From JAZKGA01 sp040386235 (GTDB lineage Bacteria > Pseudomonadota > Alphaproteobacteria > Micavibrionales > Micavibrionaceae): a DNA stretch of 64,000 nt. Location: positions 1,240,001 through 1,304,000 of the forward strand of contig JAZKGA010000001.1 of the NCBI GenBank assembly GCA_040386235.1. The letters run 5' to 3'. The notes beneath the pieces are model-generated. The model worked only from the letters and a program-made list of their open reading frames with translations, was not told the origin of the DNA and did not search any database. The position numbers were made by a program, and so were the translations under genes. Positions 7,782-16,233 of the stretch are shown here, piece by piece; the first letter of the stretch is position 1; every line of letters starts with the position of its first letter.

Positions 7782-10004
7782 TCAGTCTTCGCGTGTATCG
7801 TACATACTGATAGTTGATTCCGAGCCGAATTCGCCCAGGTTCTTAAGGCCGACGCGCAGGAAGAATTCCGTGTCACTTTCGCCGGTTTCAGGCACGGTCA
7901 GTGTGCGTTCGCCGGTCAGGGACAAGGTTAAACATTGGCCCAGGTAATCCAATCCCATTAAGGCTTTCCGCAGGCCCTCGTCTTCGCCAAAATCATAAAT
8001 ACCGCCGACGCGCATCCGCCAGTCTTCGGCCAATTTGAAACTGGCAAGCGAGCTGACCTGTTCGCGACTGTCGGTCAGTTCTGTGCCACCCAAAGCACGC
8101 GCGTATAAATATGTTGTGTTCAAAATGACAGGATCAGTGTTAATCGTGGCATCAAATTCATGACGCTTGACCTGACCACTGCCGGCATCAGCCTGGAATT
8201 TATAGAACATCATCACGTCATCCATATAACGGCCGGAAATCTGACCCACCAGATCTGATTTTCGATCTTCCAGGCCCGATCCTGGCGGGAACAGCGGATT
8301 GTCATCAAAGCGATAGCTTTGCCCCAGAAACACTTCGCCCAGGCTGCCATTCGCGTCATAATAACCGGTACGGACACCATATGTGGCGTGGGTGGAATCC
8401 TCAATCCGGTCCAGGCCGGGAAAACGATTGGGTTCAAACAAATTGCTGATATCGATTTGCGCGTCCTGGCTGTCTTCATTCGGGATATCTTCGTCGTCCA
8501 AGTCGGGCGACAGCGTTAAAGAGGCCATCGGCTCAATACGTAACGCGCCGGTTTCCATCGTCTTTTCAAATGGCATCCGGCTTTCCAACGTCGTGCTGGC
8601 ATAGGCGCGACCAACCATGTCCGTTGTTTCTTCGTCTGCGGGCAAACCTTCGTCATCCACGATGTAACCATCGCCGCGAACGGATGCAGTCAACGTATTG
8701 ACCAGGCCAAAATCGCTAATATGCTGCCCTTCCCATCCCAATTCCTGGCTAAGGCGGAACACATCCTGGGCTGCTTCGCCTGAACGATAAAGGCCTAAGA
8801 ATGACGTGTTGCTGTTCCACCGTCCGCCCAATGTATCGTTCGGTTCACCGATAAAGGACATTTCAAATTCAGGAACAATGTTAGGCTGGTCAATCTGATC
8901 CGCATTCACGCGAATATCCTGGAACGCAAGGGCGCGCACGGCCGTGTAATCACGGCCTGAAAAGCGTTCGGCGTATATCTCGTTCTCCAGAACCCGTTCT
9001 GACGAAATATCGTATTGGCGCAGATATTGATCGTCAGAGGCTAACTCCATATCGAAACCAGCCCGCCATTTGTCGTCGATATTCCAGACACCGTCTGCAA
9101 AGATATGACCACGCGCCTGGCTGCCTTTTGTTATGACCTCTCCATCACTGCGTGCGGGACGTTCAGAGTGGGTAAAACTGGTTTGCGCCTGAACCATTGC
9201 ATTATCGAACCGCTTCCGCAGGTCAAGCGTGCCCAACGGGGTTTCTTCAGTAAACACGCGCGCACCCACGGTCGCATCCGCAGTCGGGGATATGGCGATG
9301 TAATAATGGTTTTCCACGGAAAATCCCAAATCACTGCTTAATGCAAAAGACGGGGTTAAGAAGCCGCTTTTCTGTTTTTCCTGTCCATCGGGGTGAGAGA
9401 AATAAGGCGTGTAAAGAACCGGCACCCCGCCCAGTTCAAATGTCGCGTTTTCATAGCTGATAGATTTGTCTGCATTGTCATGCGTGACTTTATCCGCTTT
9501 TAACTGCCATAAAGGTGGCTTAGATGGATCCAGCTTACACGGCTCACACGGCGTATAACTGGCTTCCTGCATCACAATTTTCGTTCCGCCTTCGCGCTGC
9601 CCCGATTTGGCGGAAAAGCGCGACCCGTCGGCCAGCGTGGATCGCAGCGTGGCCACAAATCCGTCCTTCAAATCATCCGTGAATTCGACCTTCTCGGCAA
9701 AATGAACATCGCCATTAGTTTCGGTCAGGACCACATCACCTTCGGCCAGAACCACATCCTGGACCAGGTTGTAAGTGACGCGCTGGGCCGTCACGATTTT
9801 GCCGGCCTGTTCAAAACTGACATTCCCAGCAGCAACGACTTGCTGGCTGGCATCGTCATATGTCAGATGATCGGCTGTAAAATTAACGGCTGGGTCAGCA
9901 TTATTTCCGTTACCAGGCATAGCCCACGCCGCAGACGCACACAGGCAACTGACCATGACGGACAGGCAAAGAAAACGCGTGTGGGAAAAAGTTTTAGGCA
10001 TCAT
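7782..10004 (-). CDS. lptD: LPS-assembly protein LptD
   Basis: Outer-membrane translocon that, with the lipoprotein LptE, inserts lipopolysaccharide into the outer leaflet. 740 residues: signal peptide (about 1-29, ending AWA), OstA/LptA-like periplasmic domain (about 40-150, LTYDDASQQVVAAGNV), then the large LptD beta-barrel ending in a C-terminal strand region. Cys residues in CEPC and late in YLGQCLTLS are candidates for the interdomain disulfides known in LptD. The surA-pdxA-ksgA partners often found downstream are absent. Two adjacent ATGs (10004 and 10001) are possible starts. Confidence 0.93.
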   Translation of the reverse strand: MMPKTFSHTRFLCLSVMVSCLCASAAWAMPGNGNNADPAVNFTADHLTYDDASQQVVAAGNVSFEQAGKIVTAQRVTYNLVQDVVLAEGDVVLTETNGDVHFAEKVEFTDDLKDGFVATLRSTLADGSRFSAKSGQREGGTKIVMQEASYTPCEPCKLDPSKPPLWQLKADKVTHDNADKSISYENATFELGGVPVLYTPYFSHPDGQEKQKSGFLTPSFALSSDLGFSVENHYYIAISPTADATVGARVFTEETPLGTLDLRKRFDNAMVQAQTSFTHSERPARSDGEVITKGSQARGHIFADGVWNIDDKWRAGFDMELASDDQYLRQYDISSERVLENEIYAERFSGRDYTAVRALAFQDIRVNADQIDQPNIVPEFEMSFIGEPNDTLGGRWNSNTSFLGLYRSGEAAQDVFRLSQELGWEGQHISDFGLVNTLTASVRGDGYIVDDEGLPADEETTDMVGRAYASTTLESRMPFEKTMETGALRIEPMASLTLSPDLDDEDIPNEDSQDAQIDISNLFEPNRFPGLDRIEDSTHATYGVRTGYYDANGSLGEVFLGQSYRFDDNPLFPPGSGLEDRKSDLVGQISGRYMDDVMMFYKFQADAGSGQVKRHEFDATINTDPVILNTTYLYARALGGTELTDSREQVSSLASFKLAEDWRMRVGGIYDFGEDEGLRKALMGLDYLGQCLTLSLTGERTLTVPETGESDTEFFLRVGLKNLGEFGSESTISMYDTRED

Positions 10005-10063
10005 CAGGCGGGGGTATCATAGAAACTTCCTCATCATCCGGTAAAAACCCCGATGTGGCAAGC

Positions 10064-11506
10064 CTATTTCCGCATAAAGCCGGGAAGGTCGGTGCCGAAT
10101 CCAACCACATCACTGTCCGGCACATCATCACGATACCGCGGCCGAGTCACATCGCGCTTTTCCATCGCCTGTAACGGACGGCGATCCGTTTGGGCCGGGC
10201 GGCGCTCACGTGACTCAACCACAGTGGGTTCAGGCGAACGCGAAGGACGGTCTGAAGACGGACGCTCAGGACGTTTTGAAGAGGAAGATGATGATGATGT
10301 GCGGGGTGCAGATCGCTCACTTTTACCAGCTGATGGGGCATCTGTGGATGAGGATCCTGCCCCCGAAACGGTCACGCATGGAATTTCCCGCTGAATGCGC
10401 GCAACAATAGCGGCCAGGAATTTATCGTCGGTATCGGTTACAAACATCCAGGTGGCGCCGCTTTTACCTGCACGGCCTGTCCGGCCAATACGGTGAACAT
10501 AGTCATCGGCGTGTATGGGCACGTCGTAATTGAAGACATGACTGACGTCTTGAACGTCCAGTCCGCGCGCCGCGACATCAGAACAGACCAACAGTGATAC
10601 AGTGCCGTTTTTGAAATCAGCAAGCATCTCATTTCGCTTTGCCTGAACCATATCCCCATGTAATCCACCAGCAGAAAAACCTTTGTCTTTCAGAAATTTA
10701 GCCAGTGTGGCCACATCGCGCTTGCGATTACAAAAGATGAATGCGCTTTTGACATTTTCCTGCTTAATCAAAGCCTGTAACAACGCGTTTTTGTTTCGTG
10801 TCGTCGTCTTGACCATTTTCTGATCAACGGTAATGGCCGTGGATGCAGCCGCGCTGACTGATATTTCGCGAGGGTGTTGCAGGAATTTATCCGACAATTT
10901 GCGAATTTCAGGTGCCATGGTGGCCGAGAATAACAAGGTCTGGCGCGTCGTGGGAATAAGGCTGATAATACGTTCAATATCCGGGATGAAACCCATATCC
11001 AGCATCCGGTCCGCTTCGTCGATCACCAGGATTTTAATATCCGACAGCAGAATTTTTCCGCGTTCAAACAAGTCCAGCAAACGGCCAGGTGTTGCGATAA
11101 GAACATCCACCCCGCGTTCCAGAATTTTCAATTGATCCGCCATCGATTCACCGCCGACAAGCAACGCTTTGGACAGCGTTACATGCTTGCCATACTTATC
11201 GAAATTTTCAGCAACCTGCGCCGCTAATTCGCGGGTCGGTTCTAACACCAGCGAGCGTGGCATGCGGACGCGCGCCCGGCCACCCGCCAGAATTTCAATC
11301 ATCGGCAGTGTAAAGCTGGCGGTTTTTCCGGTCCCTGTTTGGGCAATGCCAACCACATCCTGCGAGCGTAAAACGATCGGTATCGCTTTTGCTTGAATGG
11401 GAGTAGCCTGGGTGTACCCTGTCTCGGCAATCGCCTTTAAGACGGGTTCGGAAAGACCTAAGGATTCAAAAGTGACGGCTTCTGTTTCCGTCTGTATATC
11501 TATCAT
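10064..11506 (-). CDS. rhlE: DEAD-box ATP-dependent RNA helicase, RhlE type
   Basis: RNA unwinding in ribosome assembly or RNA turnover. 480 residues with all DEAD-box motifs: the Q motif (TPIQAKAIP), AQTGTGKT (55-62), PTRELAAQ, TPGRLLD, DEAD (VIDEADRMLDMGF), SAT, HGDMVQAKR and HRIGRTGRAG. The C-terminal tail (about 385-480) is low complexity, rich in Ser, Arg, Pro and Asp, and ends in VVGFGTDLPGFMRK. It is divergent from alkA with about 115 bp between the starts. Confidence 0.92.
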   Translation of the reverse strand: MIDIQTETEAVTFESLGLSEPVLKAIAETGYTQATPIQAKAIPIVLRSQDVVGIAQTGTGKTASFTLPMIEILAGGRARVRMPRSLVLEPTRELAAQVAENFDKYGKHVTLSKALLVGGESMADQLKILERGVDVLIATPGRLLDLFERGKILLSDIKILVIDEADRMLDMGFIPDIERIISLIPTTRQTLLFSATMAPEIRKLSDKFLQHPREISVSAAASTAITVDQKMVKTTTRNKNALLQALIKQENVKSAFIFCNRKRDVATLAKFLKDKGFSAGGLHGDMVQAKRNEMLADFKNGTVSLLVCSDVAARGLDVQDVSHVFNYDVPIHADDYVHRIGRTGRAGKSGATWMFVTDTDDKFLAAIVARIQREIPCVTVSGAGSSSTDAPSAGKSERSAPRTSSSSSSSKRPERPSSDRPSRSPEPTVVESRERRPAQTDRRPLQAMEKRDVTRPRYRDDVPDSDVVGFGTDLPGFMRK

Positions 11507-11622
11507 GGCGTTGATTGGTATAGAATTTTATGGGGCAGGTCAAGAATTGCTTTCAGACCATTATACCTGGGTGTACGTGTCTAAATCTTGCTTTCACACA
11601 CACGTGGTTTTATAGTCAGCGC

Positions 11623-12246
11623 ATGCACCCCGAAACGATCCGCGACCACATCCTGCGCCAGGCCAGCGCCTATCACCCTCTGGCGAATATTTTGCAGGCA
11701 CGCTGCATTGATATCCCCCCTTCGACAATGCCCAGTGCAGCCGATTACCTGACCCGCGCGATTACGGGCCAGCAATTGTCGGTCAAGGCCGCATCCACAA
11801 TCTGGGGGCGTGTTCAAGCAGCGGCCGGAACGACGCCCTTCGCCGATTATTTCGTGCCGGACAATACCGAGATTTTACGCGCCTGCGGCTTGTCTTACAG
11901 CAAGATTAAGGCGGCCAGCGCCGTTCAGGCCTTTTTCCGCGAACACGCCTTAAGCGACGCACACTTAGCGGAGATGAGCGCGTCAGAGCGCGCAAAGATG
12001 CTGTGCCAGATATGGGGTATCGGCCAATGGACCTGTGACATGATGTCGTTGTTTTACTTCCGTGACCCTGATGTATGGGCGCTGGGTGATGGTGGATTGC
12101 TGCGCGCGGTGGGAATCATGACCGACACGCCAAAGCCAACGGTCACGCACATGGTGGATTTCGCCGCACCATTTGCGCCGTATCGCGGATATCTTAGCCT
12201 GTATTTGTGGCGGATACTGGATAATGCGCCTGACCCGTCGCATTAA
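11623..12246 (+). CDS. alkA: DNA-3-methyladenine glycosylase II (HhH-GPD family)
   Basis: Base-excision repair of alkylated purines. 207 residues. The AITGQQLS helix is near the N-terminus, the helix-hairpin-helix is IWGIGQWTCDMM, and the catalytic Asp is in VWALGDGGL, as in AlkA and other HhH-GPD glycosylases. It lacks the N-terminal extra domain of E. coli AlkA, so it is the compact form. I chose ATG 11623; an upstream in-frame ATG at 11530 would add 31 residues of unrelated composition. Its last 53 bp overlap the 3' end of recJ on the other strand. Confidence 0.88.
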   Translation: MHPETIRDHILRQASAYHPLANILQARCIDIPPSTMPSAADYLTRAITGQQLSVKAASTIWGRVQAAAGTTPFADYFVPDNTEILRACGLSYSKIKAASAVQAFFREHALSDAHLAEMSASERAKMLCQIWGIGQWTCDMMSLFYFRDPDVWALGDGGLLRAVGIMTDTPKPTVTHMVDFAAPFAPYRGYLSLYLWRILDNAPDPSH

Positions 12247-14041
12247 CGGCCTTGATCATATCCTTAATCACCACATCCACCTTATCAACACCTTGCCAGT
12301 GATTGATGCGGAATTCAGCCAGGACATGATATAAATCATCCGGGCTGGCCGCCATCATCGCCTGACCCAATGGGCTGCTAAGCGCACGCCAGGCAATGCC
12401 CTTGAACGACGATCCACCCTGCCAATCACTTAAGAAACAGCGAACGTGATCTTTGCCCACCACACCCGCATTACGAATACGGACGCTTTGAATAATGAAT
12501 TGCGGTTCGGGATGATCGACGCCGAAGGGGCCCACGGCATCTTCCAGCAACTTCACAGCCGCCACCTGAACCGCCTTTAAGGTCACGATCCCATCGGCGA
12601 TTTCTTCGTTGCCGATCGCCACCGCGCCGCCGGCCACTTGCTGGGCCGCGTGTTCGGATAAAAAGCTGCGCAGCGCTGTTTCCGAGTCCGGTGCAAAAGT
12701 GAAACCACCCGCCATCGCATGGCCGCCCCCTTTTACCAGGTGTCCGGCGTGACGCGCCGCAATCAGGGCGGAGGCCATGTTAACGCCCGCCACAGACCGT
12801 CCCGATCCACGGCCTTCCATCTCGCTGTTCATTCCTGGCAGAAAGGTCGCGACGCAGGCGGGCTTGCCAAACTTCTCTTTCAATTGGCCGGCCACAAGGC
12901 CGTTCAGGCCGACATGCCAATCAGGGTCCGATACGAAAATCAGATTGTGCGTGTCCAGGCCGTTATCGGCGACCTTGCGGACGGCGGAGGCCAGCATTTC
13001 TGCCTGCAAAGACCGGCGGCGGTCGTTACAATCCTCTAACACCCAGGCGATCCGTGTGGCTTCTTCCGGGTCGTCACAGGCCAGCAGGCGCGCGCCCAGA
13101 TCCGACTGATGCACGCGACTGCCTGCATTGATACGAGGGCCGAGGGTAAAGCCAGCCAGTTCCGGGCTTGGTGTCGCTTTTTGCCCCGCAACGTCGCACA
13201 GGGCCTTCAGGCCGATATTTTTCCACTGCGCCATCTGAATAAATCCGGCCTTGGTCAACAAACGGTTCGGGCCAGTCATCGGCACCATGTCGCAAACGGT
13301 CCCCAGTGCGACCAGGTCCAACATGTCTTTTAACACTGGTTCGGCGCGGCCATTGACAAAATACTCCCGTTGCCGCAACGCGCGGTTGATCGCAATACAG
13401 GCCATAAAACAGACGCCACAGGCCGCCAGCATCCGCAGGTTGCTGCTGTCATCCTGGCGTTTGGGATTGATGACAAAGGCCGCATCGGGCAACGTTGCCT
13501 CTGCTTCATGATGATCGAAAATCACGACATCGATCCCGGCCTGTTTGGCCTGAGCCAGCACGTCAAACGCCGTTGTTCCGCAATCCGCCATCAGGACAAG
13601 CGTCGCCCCCTGCCCCTTCAAAGTCATCATGGCATTGATGTTCGGGCCGTATCCCTCTGCCTGACGATCCGGAATATACAGGGCGGGTTCGGGTGCGCCC
13701 AACTGGCGCAGAAAACGTGTCAGGATCGCCGCAGATGTCGCGCCATCGACATCAAAGTCAGCAAAAATACCGATGTGACGGCCCGCAATGATCGCATCGG
13801 CCACATATCCAGCCATTGCGTCCATATCACGCAAGGCAGATGGATTTGGTAAATCAGTCGCCAGGCGGGGATTCAGGAAAGACAGCGCGCCATCGGCGGC
13901 AATTGATCGTGCGGCCAGCATATGCGCAACCACTTCCGGCACCCCATGCACCCGCACCATGCGGGCAATGACGTCATTATCCGCCGGCGCAATGGCCCAG
14001 CGGTTTTTCAGCAAAGAGTGGTCAAAAACAGGAAAGGTCAT
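12194..14041 (-). CDS. recJ: Single-stranded-DNA-specific exonuclease RecJ
   Basis: 5'-3' single-strand exonuclease used in recombination and mismatch repair. The DHH phosphoesterase motifs are FADFDVDG, MADCGTTAFD, the DHHEAE box (VIFDHHEA), and LVALGTVCDMVPM. The DHHA1 domain ends in GGGHAMAGGF, and an OB-like C-terminal domain follows. I used ATG 14041 (MTFPVFDHS), giving 615 residues. ATG 14065 and TTG 14107 are in frame and possible; none has a strong ribosome site. It is convergent with alkA and overlaps it by 53 bp. Confidence 0.92.
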   Translation of the reverse strand: MTFPVFDHSLLKNRWAIAPADNDVIARMVRVHGVPEVVAHMLAARSIAADGALSFLNPRLATDLPNPSALRDMDAMAGYVADAIIAGRHIGIFADFDVDGATSAAILTRFLRQLGAPEPALYIPDRQAEGYGPNINAMMTLKGQGATLVLMADCGTTAFDVLAQAKQAGIDVVIFDHHEAEATLPDAAFVINPKRQDDSSNLRMLAACGVCFMACIAINRALRQREYFVNGRAEPVLKDMLDLVALGTVCDMVPMTGPNRLLTKAGFIQMAQWKNIGLKALCDVAGQKATPSPELAGFTLGPRINAGSRVHQSDLGARLLACDDPEEATRIAWVLEDCNDRRRSLQAEMLASAVRKVADNGLDTHNLIFVSDPDWHVGLNGLVAGQLKEKFGKPACVATFLPGMNSEMEGRGSGRSVAGVNMASALIAARHAGHLVKGGGHAMAGGFTFAPDSETALRSFLSEHAAQQVAGGAVAIGNEEIADGIVTLKAVQVAAVKLLEDAVGPFGVDHPEPQFIIQSVRIRNAGVVGKDHVRCFLSDWQGGSSFKGIAWRALSSPLGQAMMAASPDDLYHVLAEFRINHWQGVDKVDVVIKDMIKAVNATGQAHYPVSATNTG

Positions 14042-14131
14042 AGCGGAATCATCTGCATTCACCATGCCGGAAAAAGGAAACGTATTACAAGGAAGAAGTG
14101 GGACCAATCATTACGTGTCGTCAAAAAAGCA

Positions 14132-14159
14132 TTGACTTTATGGAAACAGATCTTATTAT
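14132..14159 (+). promoter_or_regulatory. Putative promoter for the 14.2-16 kb orphan pair
   Basis: TTGACT (14132-14137), 16-bp spacer, TATTAT (14154-14159). It is the best promoter-like match in the gap between recJ and the first two-membrane-segment orphan. Transcription would start near 14166, before the GGAG at 14178-14181. Motif match only. Confidence 0.45.
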
Positions 14160-14308
14160 CCGTAACACAAAGAATTAGGAGCCCAAACATCATATCAGCC
14201 GTAGCACATGAAAATCCCCATTTGTATCAAGAGTGGGAACAGCGCCTGTTGTCACAGCCGCATTGGGTTTACATTGCCACGAGTAATAATACTGGCGCTC
14301 ATACAAAA

Positions 14309-15031
14309 ATGACTTCAGAAGATGAAATCAACCAGTTTATGGATAAACAAGCTAAAGACACTTCAGGAAACTTACCTCAATTTGACAAGGAAAGTGCTCT
14401 ACTGCGCGCATACAATGATCTTTGCCGTGGCCAGATAGAATATCTTAAAGACGAGGCAGCTGATTGCATTCATCGTGGCATACAAGAACGAAACGAAACA
14501 ATTGAAACTTTAAAATATCCACGCGCTGGCTGTTACCTTTTTACGGCCACAGCGTTCGGATTTGGTGCTTTGTGTTTCCGCGAAAATACCGGCGAAAGAT
14601 TAGCCGAGAAACAAGACGCTGCAAAAGCCGAGGCACAATCCGAACTGTATTTACACGCCACGCAAACGTGCCATGCGCAAGCGCAGGCTGAGATTGATAA
14701 AACGTTAGAAAAGGCGATTGCAAAAACAACCAGCGGCCAACCTGCCAGCTTTGTTTTTAATGGTGAGGCTTATAACCAGAAACACCTGACTTGCGTACAG
14801 GCCACGGTGAACAATGCCCCGCCCGCTGATGTCCCGGACACTTCAATAGCATATGTGGGCACCGGCGCTTTATTGGCTGTTGGCTTATTGGGTGCTTATT
14901 GGTGCCGCGCCATGGAAAAACATGTCAAAGAAGCAGGTCAAGAGCGCACGGCTTTAAGGGTGGCCGATGAAGTACGTCAAAACCTGCTGCTTTATAAAAA
15001 AGATCAATTGCAGGCACTAAATGCAGCTTAA
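14309..15031 (+). CDS. Two-TM orphan protein, first of a tandem pair; start uncertain
   Basis: Not recognised. From ATG 14309 it has 240 residues: a charged helical N-terminus, membrane segment 1 (GCYLFTATAFGFGALCF), an external loop of about 100 residues with two Cys (TQTCHAQAQ and HLTCVQA), and membrane segment 2 (AYVGTGALLAVGLLGAYW), then a charged tail. The next gene has the same plan and is a divergent paralogue. The paralogue's N-terminus also aligns with codons upstream of 14309 (AHENPHLYQEWEQRLL against AHTLEHSDKSDREYWARTLL). The true start may therefore be near 14189-14201, where GGAG (14178-14181) is followed only by ATC, ATA or GTA codons. The segment is AT-richer than its neighbours. 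Confidence 0.7.
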   Translation: MTSEDEINQFMDKQAKDTSGNLPQFDKESALLRAYNDLCRGQIEYLKDEAADCIHRGIQERNETIETLKYPRAGCYLFTATAFGFGALCFRENTGERLAEKQDAAKAEAQSELYLHATQTCHAQAQAEIDKTLEKAIAKTTSGQPASFVFNGEAYNQKHLTCVQATVNNAPPADVPDTSIAYVGTGALLAVGLLGAYWCRAMEKHVKEAGQERTALRVADEVRQNLLLYKKDQLQALNAA

Positions 15032-15096
15032 ATTCTTAACATACGCAGGATCAGCCTTACAGATTCAACACGCCACGAACCAATCGGAAGCATAAA

Positions 15097-15975
15097 ATGG
15101 CACATACATTAGAACACTCTGATAAATCCGATCGAGAATATTGGGCGAGAACATTGCTACAACACAGATTCCGTGTGACATGCGGAAGTGTAGAGCTCCG
15201 TTCCGAAGTAGAAGGCCACCCACTCTCTTACTCTGTCACAGGTCATATTCAACGCGGCAAAGATATCCAGCGCCTAATCCTTCCCTTCAAACCACACATA
15301 ACTCTTGAAAAAGCAGCCGCCCTTGTTCATAGAGGCAAGAGAGACTTATACCAAGAACAAATCAATTATTTGGATGGTCACGCGGCCGTAGATTTACAAG
15401 GTAGTATCGAAACGACCACACAAAAACTGGCAGAACTGAAGAAATTGGAGATGGTGCCTGTTATAGGCATTGCCGCATTTGGAGGGATGGCTACTTATTT
15501 TATCTATCGCAATACGGATGAAAATGTAGCGACACGTCAAGCACAGCTTCATGCGACATTGCAGACAGAAGCGCGCCAGCAAGCGCCTGCAACCTGCCAT
15601 GCACAACTTGGAAAGATTGAAAGAACGGCACTTGATGTAGCGATTGCAACAACACGCAACGATCCAAACGTACAATACACGTTTAATGGAACGACCTATA
15701 CAACTGCCTATCAAGAATGCGTTACGTCCTTGCAACAAAAAGCAGCGGATATGCCCCTGCCTGATGCAAAAGACAATGTTTTTGCAGGCATCGGCCTGTC
15801 ACTTGCTTTTGCCTGTATCGCTGGCTATGCCGGCTTTAAACTGTTGAAATCAACGCGAGAGGCAGCTCAAGAGCTCAGTGACATAAAACTGGGCGAGCAC
15901 ATGCGGCAGAAGCTTCTGGCAGCGAAACAAAGGCACCTAAAAACGCTTGAGGCACATCGCCCCAGCACCATTTAA
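15097..15975 (+). CDS. Two-TM orphan protein, second of a tandem pair
   Basis: 292 residues, unknown function. The cytoplasmic N-terminal region of about 125 residues leads to membrane segment 1 (MVPVIGIAAFGGMATYFIY). A Cys-containing loop follows (APATCHAQLGKIE, then YQECVTSL), then membrane segment 2 (VFAGIGLSLAFACIAGYAGF) and a basic helical tail. It shares this order, the TCHAQ motif, a TFNG/VFNG-x-x-Y motif and the second loop Cys with the upstream gene. The shared Cys pair suggests an extracytoplasmic disulfide. Its stop overlaps the stop of the convergent lipoprotein gene by 4 bp. Confidence 0.75.
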   Translation: MAHTLEHSDKSDREYWARTLLQHRFRVTCGSVELRSEVEGHPLSYSVTGHIQRGKDIQRLILPFKPHITLEKAAALVHRGKRDLYQEQINYLDGHAAVDLQGSIETTTQKLAELKKLEMVPVIGIAAFGGMATYFIYRNTDENVATRQAQLHATLQTEARQQAPATCHAQLGKIERTALDVAIATTRNDPNVQYTFNGTTYTTAYQECVTSLQQKAADMPLPDAKDNVFAGIGLSLAFACIAGYAGFKLLKSTREAAQELSDIKLGEHMRQKLLAAKQRHLKTLEAHRPSTI

Positions 15976-16178
15976 CGCAGCGGATAGATTGTAACGCCTG
16001 GTTTGGCGGGTGCAGGTCCAGCACGCTGGCTTTGCTGAATCGCATCCATCTTGGCATTCAATGCAGGTGTGGAATAGGTACGATACCCGTACATATCGCG
16101 GGTTACACGTCCCGTATCCTGACAATGGCAGGCAGTCAGGGTCAGGGCAAGGACACTAAGAGCAATCATCTGTTTCAT
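15972..16178 (-). CDS. Small lipoprotein of unknown function
   Basis: 68 residues. The signal peptide ends in a lipobox (ALTLTAC, Cys about 15), and the short mature part (CHCQDTGRVTRDMYGYRTYST) ends in a Pro-rich stretch, PAPAKPGVTIYP. The open frame extends far upstream, but the ATG at 16178 is the only start that gives a signal peptide. It is divergent from phaC with 55 bp between starts. No family recognised. Confidence 0.65.
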   Translation of the reverse strand: MKQMIALSVLALTLTACHCQDTGRVTRDMYGYRTYSTPALNAKMDAIQQSQRAGPAPAKPGVTIYPLR

Positions 16179-16197
16179 ACGTATAAGATTAAGCTTC

Positions 16198-16225
16198 TTG
16201 TGACAAAAGTGCAATCTGGTTATAG
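16198..16225 (+). promoter_or_regulatory. Putative phaC promoter close to the start codon
   Basis: TTGTGA (16198-16203), 16 bp, TTATAG (16220-16225). The -10 box ends 8 nt before the phaC ATG, so the transcript would be leaderless or almost so. That fits the lack of a Shine-Dalgarno there. Confidence 0.45.
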
Positions 16226-16233
16226 TCCGGCCC

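Noticed and set aside
13922..14308. Long N-terminal extension of the first two-TM orphan back into recJ
   Set aside because: The first part lies antisense within recJ, before the likely promoter. Only the last 35 or so codons resemble the paralogue.
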